From positions 20,469 through 84,468 of the forward strand of contig JAGOQM010000011.1 in the NCBI GenBank assembly GCA_017991555.1: 64,000 bases of DNA. The letters are read 5' to 3'. The notes under the pieces are model-generated. The model saw only the letters and a program-made list of their open reading frames with translations. It was not told the DNA's origin and did no database searches. Shown one piece after another: positions 1 to 8,937 of this stretch; positions within the stretch are counted from its first letter, which is position 1; every line of letters begins with the position of its first letter. This stretch comes from Neisseriaceae bacterium. GTDB lineage: Bacteria > Pseudomonadota > Gammaproteobacteria > Burkholderiales > Neisseriaceae. A program made the position numbers and the translations under genes.

Positions 1-90
1 TCGTCCGCTTAAGCCAAAAACGCTTAAAATGACGCTGATGACCACCAAAACCGCGATGTTCGTCAGTAAGAATAGAAAAATACGCTTCAC
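1..90 (-). CDS. htpX: Membrane protease HtpX, N-terminal fragment
   Basis: Thirty codons read leftward out of the window from a GTG start at 88-90, beginning VKRIFLFLLTNIAVLVVISV. This hydrophobic start matches the first membrane helix of HtpX, the zinc metalloprotease of the inner membrane that degrades misfolded membrane proteins. A good ribosome binding site (GAGGGG on the minus strand, about 97-102) precedes the GTG and supports the start. The HExxH active site and the rest of the protein lie outside the window, so the call rests on the N-terminus alone. Confidence 0.7.
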   Translation of the reverse strand, partial: MKRIFLFLLTNIAVLVVISVILSVFGLSGR

Positions 91-192
91 AGAAATCCCC
101 TCGAAAAAAAGCCTAATATGGTACTTAAATCTTGGCAAAAGCGTGGATTTCAAGCACCCACGCCGTCATTCAGCCAAAAAAATGTGTGTTGC

Positions 193-1452
193 CTAACCCC
201 GAACCTGCCCGCTGCCAAACACCACCCACTTTTGGTTGGTGAGGCCGTGTAGGCCAACGGGGCCACGGGCGTGAATTTTATCGGTTGAAATGCCGATTTC
301 GGCACCCAAACCATATTCGAAACCATCGGCAAAGCGGGTCGACGCATTGATCACCACGCTGGCCGAATCGACCTGCCGTAAAAACGCCTGGGTGTGGCTG
401 TAGTGTTCGCTCACGATGGCGTCGGTGTGATGGCTGCCATAATGGTTGATGTGGGCCACGGCTTCAGCCAAAGAGGCCACCACCTTGATCGCCAACACCG
501 GTGCCAAATATTCAGTCCACCAATCTTCTTCAGTGGCGCTTTGCACGTCTTTGACCAGGATTTTTTGCGTTTGTTCACAGCCACGCAGCTCAACGCCTTT
601 TTCGGCATAAGCCACTTGCAATAAAGGCAATACGGTCGACGCAATGGCCTCATGCACCAATAGGGTTTCCATGGTGTTACACGTTCCATAACGTGAGGTT
701 TTGGCGTTCACCGCAATCGCCACAGCCTTTTCTACATCAGCGTGCTCATCAATAAAAGTGTGGCACACGCCGTCCAAGTGTTTGATCACTGGCATTTTGG
801 CTTCGTCGCTGATGCGCTTCACCAAGCCTTTACCGCCGCGCGGAATGATCACGTCGATGAACTGTGGCAGCTGCAGCATGGCGCCGACGCTGTCGCGATC
901 GGTGTTTTCGACCACTTGCACGCACTCTGCGGGCAAGCCAGCCACGGCCAAACCTTGTTTGATCAGCTTCGCAATCACCATATTGCAGGCAAAGGCTTCG
1001 CTGCCGCCGCGCAGCACGCTGGCGTTGCCAGACTTAATGCACAGCGCCGCCGCATCGGCCGTCACGTTGGGGCGCGATTCGTAAATAATGCCCACCACGC
1101 CCAAAGGCACGCGCATTTTACCGACCTGAATGCCAGAAGGACGATAGGCAAACTCGCCCATCTCGCCGATCGGGTCCGGTAGCGTCGCCACTTGGCGTAC
1201 GCCTTCGGCCATGCTTGCTACCGTGTCCGAGGTAAGCAGCAACCGATCCAACAAGGCCGGCTCAAGGCCTTTGGCTTCGGCCTTGGCCATGTCCTCAGCG
1301 TTGGCCGCCAAGATCTCAGCCTGATGGCTTAATAATAGGTCGGCAATGGTGGTTAAGGCCTGGTTTTTTTGTTCGGTATTGGCCACCGCAATCGCCTGCG
1401 CGGCCTTTTTAGCGGCACTGGCAATGCCGTACACATATTCATGGCTACTCAC
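193..1452 (-). CDS. proA: Gamma-glutamyl phosphate reductase (glutamate-5-semialdehyde dehydrogenase)
   Basis: Second enzyme of proline synthesis: NADPH-dependent reduction of gamma-glutamyl phosphate to glutamate-5-semialdehyde in the cytoplasm. At 419 residues it has the usual length. The aldehyde-dehydrogenase fold is recognisable from [20 protein letters not shown] near residue 120, from the [10 protein letters not shown] segment, and from the active-site region [11 protein letters not shown], where C258 is the catalytic cysteine. proB is not next to it here; the gene appears to be transcribed alone, between htpX and a TonB receptor gene that reads the same way. Confidence 0.95.
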   Translation of the reverse strand: MSSHEYVYGIASAAKKAAQAIAVANTEQKNQALTTIADLLLSHQAEILAANAEDMAKAEAKGLEPALLDRLLLTSDTVASMAEGVRQVATLPDPIGEMGEFAYRPSGIQVGKMRVPLGVVGIIYESRPNVTADAAALCIKSGNASVLRGGSEAFACNMVIAKLIKQGLAVAGLPAECVQVVENTDRDSVGAMLQLPQFIDVIIPRGGKGLVKRISDEAKMPVIKHLDGVCHTFIDEHADVEKAVAIAVNAKTSRYGTCNTMETLLVHEAIASTVLPLLQVAYAEKGVELRGCEQTQKILVKDVQSATEEDWWTEYLAPVLAIKVVASLAEAVAHINHYGSHHTDAIVSEHYSHTQAFLRQVDSASVVINASTRFADGFEYGLGAEIGISTDKIHARGPVGLHGLTNQKWVVFGSGQVRG

Positions 1453-1533
1453 AGCGTAAGACTCCTCATCTAGTAAGCTTGGTTTATTGCCCTCTATTAT
1501 GCATTAACCGTGTATTTGAGCAAGCAACAAACG

Positions 1534-1560
1534 TAAAAAAACGCCGGCCTAAGCCGACGT
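1534..1560 (-). terminator. Rho-independent terminator of the TonB receptor gene
   Basis: Read on the minus strand, a 7-bp GC-rich stem (CGTCGGC/GCCGGCG, one G-T pair) is followed by a run of seven T. It starts 22 bases after the receptor stop codon. Confidence 0.75.
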
Positions 1561-1581
1561 TGCGCATGAGTTTAACCCTGC

Positions 1582-3840
1582 TTAAAATTGCTGGGCAATG
1601 CTGAAGCGAATGTCACGACCGGTACCAGATACCGCCTCACCCAAATAAGGGCGATATTCACGGTTAAACAGGTTGTCTACGGTCAGGTTAACCTGAGGCC
1701 CTTTTTTACCACGTGGCGCCCAATCCAAGAATAGGCCGTGCAAGGCGTAGCCTTGTGACTTAGGCAGTGCCCACGAAACAGCACTAGGATCATGATCCGT
1801 TGGCGAACGGTCCTGACGGCGCACAAACATGCCGCGCCAGCCAGCACTTAGGTTGGCCTGAGGCACCTTAAAGCCTAAGGTTGCCGTCGCTTTGCGCGGC
1901 GCAATCTCGGTCAGCCACGTTTTAGACTCAAACCAAGGATCGCGGGGTGAGTTATCCCTCTGGCCCGAAATTTGCGAATAAGACAGGCTGGCAAACACGT
2001 AGCGGCTATCATAAAACGATTCCAGCTCAAAACCCTTAATCGTGTAACCGGTAAGGTTGCGATTATTACCCGTTGATTGTGGGCACTCAGTGCCCTCTTT
2101 ACAGTACACGCCACGACGCTTAAAGATTTCATCCTTGCCCCGATTTTCAAATAAGGTCGTCCGAACCTGGAGGCTGTCGTCTTGAGTCACGACGGAAGTA
2201 AAATCAACCACCGCACCCAACCGCAGTGCCAACATTTTCTCTTTGTCTAAGTCACGGCTACTGCCAGTCAAGCTGCCCAAGCCCTGCACTTCATATTGCT
2301 CGTCAATGCGTGGGGCACGCCAAGCTTGGCTGACATTAGCAAAGAACCCTAGGTTGGGCGCGGCTTCCCAATACAGGCCCAGTCGCGGCGTCCAACCGGC
2401 ATAGGTTTTGCTGCTGTAGTCATGGCCATATTTTGGGTCAGTTTGGCTGTAGCGCTTGGCCCGATTACCATAGCCTTCATTGGTGATGTGGTCGTAGCGT
2501 AAAGATGGGCTAATCGTCACCGACCCCAGTTTAATGTCGTCTAAAACATAGAAACTACGCATTTTCTGTATGCCAGAAGGAAAATAGTAAGGCTCATAGT
2601 AGCCAAAATTCAGGTCAGGATCCTTAATCTTGCTTTTGTCAAAAATCAGGGCGCGCTGCGACATTCTTTGTATCTGTAAACCCATTTTAAGATCGTGCGA
2701 CAGGGCCCCCGTTTCAAAGGAGCTGACGTTGGCTAAATCTAATAGATTATTACGGTAGCTCACCCAGCTTTCATTGCCCATGTTGCCTGACTGAAAGTTA
2801 CTGGCGCTGTCTGGCCGTCGGTCATGTTGTCGAGTTTGAGAGTGGGTGAATTTAGCAGTGAACTGCACCAGCGGGTTATCGACTGGTAAATATTCATAGG
2901 CAAGGCTATAGCTTTTATCGGTTTGATCACGATACACCAGCTTACGCTTCCAAGCTTCATCCCAACCCCACTTGTCTACTTCACTTTGGGTCGGCGCCGT
3001 CATCTCATCACGTTTCGACGCAAAAGGCTCCCAGCCTTCATGGTCGCTGTTCATAAACGACCAAGTGATCTTTTGCTCTGACGTGGGGCGTATGTTGCCT
3101 TTTAACAATAGGCTGTCTTGCTTATTCGATGACCATTCAAAACGAGTGCCGTCTGGACGTTTGACATTGCCAGCCTGACGCTTGTTGTAATACATCATGG
3201 CGTCAAACATATTGTCGGCCGTTCGTCCAAACAAGGCGCCCGTGTATAAATCTTGCGTGTTATTGCTGTGGCGGCCATATTTCAACAATCCGCCAAACTG
3301 CTCACCGGCACGCAAAAAATCTGCCGCATCCTTGGTGTCAAGCTTGACGCTGCCGCCAAAGCCGCCGTTGCCCACGCTGACCTCATGCGGGCCTTTTTCC
3401 ACGGTGATGCGTTTGAGCAATTCAGGCTCTACAAATACAGACCCTTGGCGATACTTATCAAACGTTTTTAAGGCACCATCCACGGTAATCGGCACGTCTT
3501 CACTGCCGCCCATGCCCCACATATTAATGGTTTGGCCACCAGGGCGCGGCGAACCCGCCATGCTGACGCCCGGCAGCGTTTCCAACAGCGAGGCCACGTT
3601 GTTCGCCTGCTGGGTGTCTAGGTTACGCTGGTCCAGGATTGACTTACCCACTAGCCCCTTACCAGAACGTTTGCCGATCACCACCACCGAAGGCAGCTGA
3701 TAGGATTGACCGCCATTGACCTCGGCAACGTCGCTCACCGCTGCGTCTGGTTTGGCCGTGGTCGCGGCCACAGCCGAAGTGGTAAACGCCATCAGCACGC
3801 TGAGGCTGATCAACGTATGCCGTTGATTAATAAAAAACAT
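1582..3840 (-). CDS. TonB-dependent outer membrane receptor, probably heme/hemoglobin type
   Basis: 752 residues with a Sec signal peptide (cleavage probably after AVA, about residue 25), an N-terminal plug domain (LPSVVVIGKRSGKG, then LLETLPGVSM and VEKGPHEVSVGNGGFGG) and a 22-strand type beta-barrel ending in the terminal phenylalanine typical of outer membrane proteins. The barrel carries WRAPRIDEQY, which resembles the FRAP box of heme receptors, and the overall layout fits the hemoglobin/transferrin/lactoferrin receptor family. The ligand is inferred. A Fur box lies 45-63 bp upstream of the start, so iron repression is likely. No tonB, heme transport or heme oxygenase genes are adjacent; it is a lone receptor gene with its own terminator. 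Confidence 0.8.
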   Translation of the reverse strand: MFFINQRHTLISLSVLMAFTTSAVAATTAKPDAAVSDVAEVNGGQSYQLPSVVVIGKRSGKGLVGKSILDQRNLDTQQANNVASLLETLPGVSMAGSPRPGGQTINMWGMGGSEDVPITVDGALKTFDKYRQGSVFVEPELLKRITVEKGPHEVSVGNGGFGGSVKLDTKDAADFLRAGEQFGGLLKYGRHSNNTQDLYTGALFGRTADNMFDAMMYYNKRQAGNVKRPDGTRFEWSSNKQDSLLLKGNIRPTSEQKITWSFMNSDHEGWEPFASKRDEMTAPTQSEVDKWGWDEAWKRKLVYRDQTDKSYSLAYEYLPVDNPLVQFTAKFTHSQTRQHDRRPDSASNFQSGNMGNESWVSYRNNLLDLANVSSFETGALSHDLKMGLQIQRMSQRALIFDKSKIKDPDLNFGYYEPYYFPSGIQKMRSFYVLDDIKLGSVTISPSLRYDHITNEGYGNRAKRYSQTDPKYGHDYSSKTYAGWTPRLGLYWEAAPNLGFFANVSQAWRAPRIDEQYEVQGLGSLTGSSRDLDKEKMLALRLGAVVDFTSVVTQDDSLQVRTTLFENRGKDEIFKRRGVYCKEGTECPQSTGNNRNLTGYTIKGFELESFYDSRYVFASLSYSQISGQRDNSPRDPWFESKTWLTEIAPRKATATLGFKVPQANLSAGWRGMFVRRQDRSPTDHDPSAVSWALPKSQGYALHGLFLDWAPRGKKGPQVNLTVDNLFNREYRPYLGEAVSGTGRDIRFSIAQQF

Positions 3841-3884
3841 GATGATTTCCCATGGAAGTACTGGCTAAAAAAGTCGACATTGTA

Positions 3885-3903
3885 CCAAATGATAATCATT
3901 CCT
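3885..3903. promoter_or_regulatory. Fur box upstream of the TonB receptor
   Basis: The core AAATGATAATCATT matches 13 of 19 positions of the Fur consensus, all 13 contiguous in the centre. It sits 45-63 bp before the receptor start codon, a normal operator position. Confidence 0.75.
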
Positions 3904-4028
3904 GTCTTGTTTAATTTTTAATTAAAAAGTTGGCATTCATAATCAATATTTAATTCAAACAGTATATTTTAAATCAATATAAATAAATCTAAGCTATTTA
4001 ACGGCCTAGAACCCAAAAATATTGCATG

Positions 4029-4060
4029 CAAAAAAAACCGCAACCTCATTAGGATTGCGG
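4029..4060 (-). terminator. Rho-independent terminator of rlmF
   Basis: On the minus strand, CCGCAATCCT and its near complement form a stem around a short loop, followed by a run of eight T. It begins 23 bases after the rlmF stop codon. Confidence 0.8.
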
Positions 4061-4082
4061 TCATCATACTCACACCAACGCG

Positions 4083-5057
4083 CTAGGCTTTAAGCCAAGC
4101 AGCCCGCTGGGCCTTGGTGTGGAAGGTCCAGGCCAGCAGGCGGCTGCTCTTTTGGCCTTGCTGCATGTCGATGGTTTTCACCTTCACCGCACCCACGCTG
4201 CGCAGCTGCGCATACAGCGGTGGCAGGCTGTCTTTTTTTGACACCAGACTGGTGAACCACAGGCACCTCTGGGCCAGCTCCTGGCTTTCTTGAATCATCT
4301 TGCCCACAAACGCCACCTCTCCACCTGGGCACCACAGCTCGTTGCTTTGGCCGCCAAAGTTCAGCTTAACCTTGCCCACCGATTTGCCCTTCAAGTTTTG
4401 CTGCTTACGCTTGCTGCCCTCTGCTGCAGCCGCAGCAGAGGCATGAAAAGGCGGGTTGCAGACGCTGGCGGTAAAGCGATCCGCCACGTCAACGATGCCC
4501 AGCAAGGCATGCGCTGGCTTGGCCTGTAGGCGCGCCTCAATGTGGCCATGCAGGTGCGGATTGCCCGCCACAATGCTTTTCACATTGGCCACCGACACGG
4601 GGTCAATGTCGCTGCCGACAAAAGACCATCCGTACTCGGCGTGACCCAGCAAAGGGTAGATCGCGCTGGCGCCCACGCCCACGTCTAAAATCCGCACGCT
4701 CGGCCCCGTCGGCGGCACGCCTTGCGGTTGGTCTTCGGCCAACAGATCGGCCAAGTAATGCAGATAATCCACCCGCCCAGGAATCGGCGGGCACAAGTAA
4801 TTCGCGGGCAAGTGCCAAAAGCCAATGCCATAGCCACTGGCCAGCAAGGCCTTGTTCAGCGCCACGACGGCTAAGGGATTGTTAAAATCCACCGACAAGT
4901 CACCGTATTTATTCGGCGCCACAAACGGCGTGAGCTCTGGCGTGGTCGCCATGAGTTGATTCAGGTCGTAACGACCCTGATGTTGGTTACGCGGATGCAG
5001 CTGGGCCTTGGCCTGCTGCGCCGGTTTTTTTGCGTGTACGTGTTTATTGGTCGCCAT
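4083..5057 (-). CDS. rlmF: 23S rRNA (adenine-1618 N6)-methyltransferase RlmF
   Basis: SAM-dependent methyltransferase that N6-methylates A1618 of 23S rRNA. The 324-residue protein starts with a basic, low-complexity tail (about 25 residues, KKPAQQAK) and then HPRNQHQGRYDLNQL, typical of this family. The SAM-binding motif is ILDVGVGASAIYPLLG near residue 135, the acidic motif is VGSDIDPVS, and the catalytic NPPF motif appears as SVCNPPFHAS, which marks adenine N6-methylases. It is a monocistronic gene between the receptor promoter region and the DUF695 gene, with its own terminator. Confidence 0.93.
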   Translation of the reverse strand: MATNKHVHAKKPAQQAKAQLHPRNQHQGRYDLNQLMATTPELTPFVAPNKYGDLSVDFNNPLAVVALNKALLASGYGIGFWHLPANYLCPPIPGRVDYLHYLADLLAEDQPQGVPPTGPSVRILDVGVGASAIYPLLGHAEYGWSFVGSDIDPVSVANVKSIVAGNPHLHGHIEARLQAKPAHALLGIVDVADRFTASVCNPPFHASAAAAAEGSKRKQQNLKGKSVGKVKLNFGGQSNELWCPGGEVAFVGKMIQESQELAQRCLWFTSLVSKKDSLPPLYAQLRSVGAVKVKTIDMQQGQKSSRLLAWTFHTKAQRAAWLKA

Positions 5058-5133
5058 CTTTATCCATCAACAACAAGGCACACCCAAACCTGCGGTGTGC
5101 CGATTACCTTCATGATTGTCCTGACCCCTGCCC

Positions 5134-5937
5134 TCAGGCAGAAACCGTTTTATCCGCCAATGCTTCGGTGCCCCAGCCATCAAACTGACCTTCCACCGCC
5201 ACCACCAAAGGCAGTAATTGATTGACCCAGTCCGTCATGGTGGCTAAATCAGGCACGGCGTTGGCGCCGAACTGAACCGCCCACCAAGCGTTGGGGCCCT
5301 CTTCTTCGGCCTCCATCGCCGCCACCACAAAATCAGCCGGCAAGCTTTTGACAAAACGCTTGGCCGCGCCTTCGCTTGGAAAGCTGGCGTAATAGTCAAC
5401 CGGCCGTGCTTGCAGCAAAGCATCGCCACTACGGCGCAGCTGCTGGCAGGTTTTTTGAGTGTAGTCTAAGGCCAGGTCGACCGCGCTCGGGTACAGCGTT
5501 TCGAAATAAAACGCCCACTGATCGTCGGGGAAGGTCGCGGCCACGTAGTCGACGTCTTCTTCCTCTGCCAGCGCCGCGGCAATGCTTTGTGGCCAGGCCA
5601 GGTCGGCATTACTGACGTACACCAAATCGGCGACCCCGTGGCTGTATATGTGGCCAACATGGCGCACATGCGCAGCGGTAAGGGCGTCGTTGAGCAGGTG
5701 TGTATGGATGGTGTGGGTGATTTGTTTGAGCCGACGCAGGTCGGCCTTGGTTGGCAAGCCCGCTTCATCACCTTCATAAGCCACCCGAATGAAACGGGTG
5801 TGGTGGTGGTCGCTGCCTAACTCTGGGGCGCTTAAGTCGACCCCTAAGAGGGCATCGTAGCCCTCTAGTGCCGTTTGATAATGCATCCAGTCATTGGAAA
5901 AAACCAATGCTTCTGGTGCCTGTTGTGTTTGTCCCAT
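5134..5937 (-). CDS. DUF695 / RraB-domain fusion protein
   Basis: 267 residues without signal peptide or membrane segment. The N-terminal half (NDWMHYQTALEGYDALLGVD, then the VYVSNADLAWP region) looks like DUF695, a domain of unknown function. The C-terminal ~100 residues resemble RraB (DUF1260), an inhibitor of RNase E: VDYYASFPSEGAAKRFVKSL near residue 180 and the closing FDGWGTE signature. RraB binds RNase E and alters its substrate choice in gamma-proteobacteria; whether this protein does so is not shown. It lies between rlmF and hemN, all on the minus strand, and may share transcription with hemN (49-bp gap). Confidence 0.75.
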   Translation of the reverse strand: MGQTQQAPEALVFSNDWMHYQTALEGYDALLGVDLSAPELGSDHHHTRFIRVAYEGDEAGLPTKADLRRLKQITHTIHTHLLNDALTAAHVRHVGHIYSHGVADLVYVSNADLAWPQSIAAALAEEEDVDYVAATFPDDQWAFYFETLYPSAVDLALDYTQKTCQQLRRSGDALLQARPVDYYASFPSEGAAKRFVKSLPADFVVAAMEAEEEGPNAWWAVQFGANAVPDLATMTDWVNQLLPLVVAVEGQFDGWGTEALADKTVSA

Positions 5938-5986
5938 GGCCTAATCTCTGCGCCAGCGCGCATTCATCGTTGGTGATGGGCCTATT

Positions 5987-7405
5987 CTAAACGGTTTGTG
6001 AATAAGTTGCTTGGGCTTTTTTCTCACGCAGGTGGCGGTCAAACACCATGGCGATGTTGCGAATCAAGAAGCGCCCTTTCGGCGTCACCACCAAGAAGCC
6101 ATGATCTTGCACCACTAGGCCAAGGCGTTCAAACGCCGTGATCTGCGCCAGCTCTTCGGCAAAGTATTCGGCAAATTGAATCCCATAGGTTTCTTCATAC
6201 ACGTCAAAAGCCAAAGCAAAGCGACACATCAGCGCTTGAATGATGCTACGACGAAGCAGGTCATCACGGGTTAAGGTCATGCCACGCATGACCGGCAGAT
6301 GGCCCTGATCTAAGGCCGCATAGTATTCATCGGCATCACGGGTGTTTTGAATATAGCTGGCCCCAACTTTACCAATGCTGGACACGCCAATGCCGATCAG
6401 GTCACAGTCGGCATGGGTCGAATAGCCTTGGAAGTTACGCTGTAAGCGGCCTTGGCGCAGGGCCTTAACCAGCTCATCGTCGGGTTTGGCAAAATGGTCC
6501 ATGCCAATGAACACATAGCCTTTTTCGGTCAAAGTGCTCACACAGTCTTGCAAAATGTCTAGCTTCTCGACGCTGTTGGGCACCGCTTCTTGATCGATGC
6601 GGCGCTGTGGTTTAAACAGGTGCGGTAAGTGGGCATAGTGATACAAGGCAATGCGATCAGGGCTTAAGGCCAACACTTTCTCCAGCGTGGTCGCCATGGT
6701 CGCGGTGGTTTGATGGGGCAAGCCATAAATTAAATCCACGCTGATGGATTTAAAGCCGTTGGCACGGGCCGCCTCCATCACCAGCTTGGTCTCTTCCTCC
6801 GACTGCACCCGATTGACCGCTTTTTGAACGGTTAAATCAAAATCCTGAATGCCCACGCTCATGCGATTAAACCCTAGCTGGGCTAGGTTCTGTACCGTTT
6901 GCGCGCTGACCTTACGGGGGTCAATTTCAATGGAGTACTCTCCATCCGCAATCAGCTCAAACGTGCCGTTAATCATCTGCATCACCCGCGCCAGCTGGGC
7001 GTCGTTAAGAAACGTTGGCGTGCCGCCGCCAAAATGCAGCTGCGCCAAACGCGGCCGCTTAGGCAAGGTTTGGGCCAAGAGCGCCAACTCTTTTTCTAAA
7101 TAATCCAAGTACTGATCGGCACGACTGGTGTCTTTGGTGATGATTTTATTACAGCCACAGTAATAACAGATGGTGTTGCAAAAAGGCACGTGTACATACA
7201 ACGACAAAGGCTTAAATAAAGCGCCGGCGTGGCGCTCTTGTAACACCTTGAGATAATGCTGCTCGGTAAAGCCATCATGGAAGCGATCAGCGGTTGGGTA
7301 AGACGTATAGCGCGGTCCTGAACCGGCCAACTGTTCGATCAAGGCGCGATCAAACACCACTTCTTGATTCGGATAAACATCCAATAGCTGTTCCATAATT
7401 GTCAT
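5987..7405 (-). CDS. hemN: Oxygen-independent coproporphyrinogen III oxidase (radical SAM)
   Basis: Converts coproporphyrinogen III to protoporphyrinogen IX without oxygen, so heme can be made in anaerobic growth. The 472-residue length fits true HemN rather than the shorter HemW. The radical-SAM cluster motif is VPFCNTICYYCGC near residue 65 (CxxxCxxC plus the extra cysteine of HemN), followed by LHFGGGTPTFL. Near the N-terminus, GPRYTSYPTADRF is also diagnostic. Two ATG codons, at 7405 and 7396, are possible starts. An FNR box lies about 140 bp upstream and the fnr gene itself is the divergent neighbour, which fits anaerobic induction. Confidence 0.95.
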   Translation of the reverse strand: MTIMEQLLDVYPNQEVVFDRALIEQLAGSGPRYTSYPTADRFHDGFTEQHYLKVLQERHAGALFKPLSLYVHVPFCNTICYYCGCNKIITKDTSRADQYLDYLEKELALLAQTLPKRPRLAQLHFGGGTPTFLNDAQLARVMQMINGTFELIADGEYSIEIDPRKVSAQTVQNLAQLGFNRMSVGIQDFDLTVQKAVNRVQSEEETKLVMEAARANGFKSISVDLIYGLPHQTTATMATTLEKVLALSPDRIALYHYAHLPHLFKPQRRIDQEAVPNSVEKLDILQDCVSTLTEKGYVFIGMDHFAKPDDELVKALRQGRLQRNFQGYSTHADCDLIGIGVSSIGKVGASYIQNTRDADEYYAALDQGHLPVMRGMTLTRDDLLRRSIIQALMCRFALAFDVYEETYGIQFAEYFAEELAQITAFERLGLVVQDHGFLVVTPKGRFLIRNIAMVFDRHLREKKAQATYSQTV

Positions 7406-7538
7406 TCACTCTCATTAATGTGTTGGGGTACTGCCTGTACTCATAACAAAGCCGTCGCACAGGCCATGAGTGGGCTGACCGACAGCACGGTCATGGCGCA
7501 TGCGAGCATAAGGATCGCCTTTTTTGCTTTTTTTTGCC

Positions 7539-7552
7539 TTGATTGAGGTCAA
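7539..7552. promoter_or_regulatory. FNR box upstream of hemN
   Basis: TTGATTGAGGTCAA matches the FNR consensus TTGAT-N4-ATCAA at 9 of 10 defined positions. It lies 134-147 bp before the hemN start, suitable for activation if the transcript has a leader. Confidence 0.65.
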
Positions 7553-7946
7553 GCAGATCAACCTTGGCCTATTCTGCCCCGCTCACCCTATAATGTCGGT
7601 GGCCCCACCCACCCCACGCCCCAAACCGCCGCAGCGCCTACTTCGCCGTGCCCCAAAGCCTTTTGAGGCGCCGAGCGGCCAGCGCCACTCACGGCAGGGC
7701 CACGTCGCCGCAGACAATCTTTACTCTTCTTTACCTTTCAAGTCTTGCCCTAACCACAAAGCCAGGGTTAAACGAGGGCTAAACCCCAACATCTCATTCA
7801 TTTCGCTCAAAAAAGCAGGCATACGAACCGCGCGACACCGAAGTTAAAATAACCTTAAGGCCACCAAACCCACACCTATTTAGCATCGTCGACATAGCAA
7901 TTTATCCGATAAGCTGTTAAAATCCTTTGGAAAACAGCCCCATAAA

Positions 7947-7960
7947 TTGATTTAAATCAA
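7947..7960. promoter_or_regulatory. FNR box upstream of fnr
   Basis: TTGATTTAAATCAA is a perfect palindromic match to TTGAT-N4-ATCAA. It is about 90 bp before the fnr start codon and suggests that fnr controls itself, as known for fnr in other bacteria. Confidence 0.8.
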
Positions 7961-8048
7961 ACAATGCCGCGGCTGCACCCGACCAGTTTGCGTTAAAATC
8001 AGCGACTGCCGTCGCCAGTTTAGATTTTTATTAAAATTGAGTACATAA

Positions 8049-8780
8049 ATGACCGAAAAAATTAGATCTTTAAAAGTACTTTGTTCAAATTGTAACTTAA
8101 GAGAATTGTGCTTACCGATCGGCCTAGATCGTACGGAAATGTCTCAATTAGATGCCGTCATTAAACAAAGTAAACGCCTCAAGCGTGGTGACTATTTATT
8201 TAGAAGCAATGAGGCTTTTAAATCTTTGTATGCCATTCGTACTGGTTTCTTTAAAACCAGTATTGCCATTCAGGATGGCCGTGATCAAGTCACCGGCTTT
8301 CAAATGTCTGGCGAGATCATTGGCATGGATGGTATTTCTTCAGACACCCACACCTGTGACGCTGTGGCCTTAGAAGACAGCGAAGTGTGTGAACTGCCGT
8401 TTGAATCAATGGAACACCTAGGCCGTGAAATTCCTAGCCTGCAAAGCCATTTTTACCGCCTGATGAGTAAAGAAATCATCCGCGACCAAAACATCATGCT
8501 GCTTTTAGGCAACATGAAGGCCGACGAACGCATCGCCGCGTTCTTGTTAAACCTGTCTGACCGCCTGTACGCCCGCGGGTTTGCCGCCAACGATTTCATT
8601 TTGCGCATGAGCCGTGAAGAAATCGGCAGCTACTTGGGCCTCAAACTAGAAACCGTCAGCCGTACCCTGTCGAAGTTCCAACAACAGGGCCTGATTAAGG
8701 TCGACCACAAACACATTCAGCTATTAGAGCCGGACGCGCTTAAAGACTTAGTTTCTGGTTGCGCGCGCAACCACGACTAG
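8049..8780 (+). CDS. fnr: Fumarate/nitrate reduction regulator FNR (Crp/Fnr family)
   Basis: Oxygen-sensing transcription factor. 243 residues: an N-terminal cysteine cluster (C12, C15, C21) plus C114 in the VCELPFE segment, the same spacing as the four [4Fe-4S] ligands of E. coli FNR; a cyclic-nucleotide-like beta-barrel (about 30-130); a dimerisation helix; and a helix-turn-helix whose recognition helix LETVSRTLSKF keeps the E, S and R that read TTGAT/ATCAA. Without oxygen the cluster drives dimerisation and DNA binding. Matching boxes lie before hemN, fnr itself and sodB in this window, and the nar genes are further likely targets. Confidence 0.96.
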   Translation: MTEKIRSLKVLCSNCNLRELCLPIGLDRTEMSQLDAVIKQSKRLKRGDYLFRSNEAFKSLYAIRTGFFKTSIAIQDGRDQVTGFQMSGEIIGMDGISSDTHTCDAVALEDSEVCELPFESMEHLGREIPSLQSHFYRLMSKEIIRDQNIMLLLGNMKADERIAAFLLNLSDRLYARGFAANDFILRMSREEIGSYLGLKLETVSRTLSKFQQQGLIKVDHKHIQLLEPDALKDLVSGCARNHD

Positions 8781-8829
8781 TTTTTAAACAGTCATCGTCA
8801 CGATCTAAAACACTTTATCGTGACGCTAG

Positions 8830-8860
8830 GGCCGCCATGACCCTCATCGGCGGCCTTTTT
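8830..8860 (+). terminator. Terminator downstream of fnr
   Basis: The stem GGCCGCC/GGCGGCC, with a 12-base loop, is followed by five T. A second hairpin (CGTCACGAT/ATCGTGACG, about 8798-8825) precedes it directly. Confidence 0.75.
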
Positions 8861-8887
8861 GTTGGCAACATCAGCGTCCTAACGCCC

Positions 8888-8925
8888 ATAAAGAAAGCCC
8901 TGCTTCTACGCAGGGCTTTCTTTAT
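8888..8925. terminator. Bidirectional terminator between fnr and the sirtuin gene
   Basis: A perfect 16-bp stem (ATAAAGAAAGCCCTGC and its complement) surrounds a 6-base loop, with A/T flanks on both sides. It separates the convergent fnr (+) and sirtuin (-) genes. Confidence 0.85.
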
Positions 8926-8937
8926 GCTGGCCTCAGC

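Larger units (their letters stand above)
7406..8048. other. hemN-fnr divergent intergenic region
   Basis: 643 bases with no convincing gene. A 107-codon frame at 7524-7847 (+) has proline/arginine-rich content and no recognisable domain, and I treat it as chance. The region holds two FNR boxes, one on the hemN side and one on the fnr side, so it is mainly regulatory. Confidence 0.6.

Noticed and set aside
7524..7847. 107-codon frame on the plus strand between hemN and fnr
   Set aside because: Proline/arginine-rich with no domain, no good ribosome site, and covers a control region with FNR boxes.
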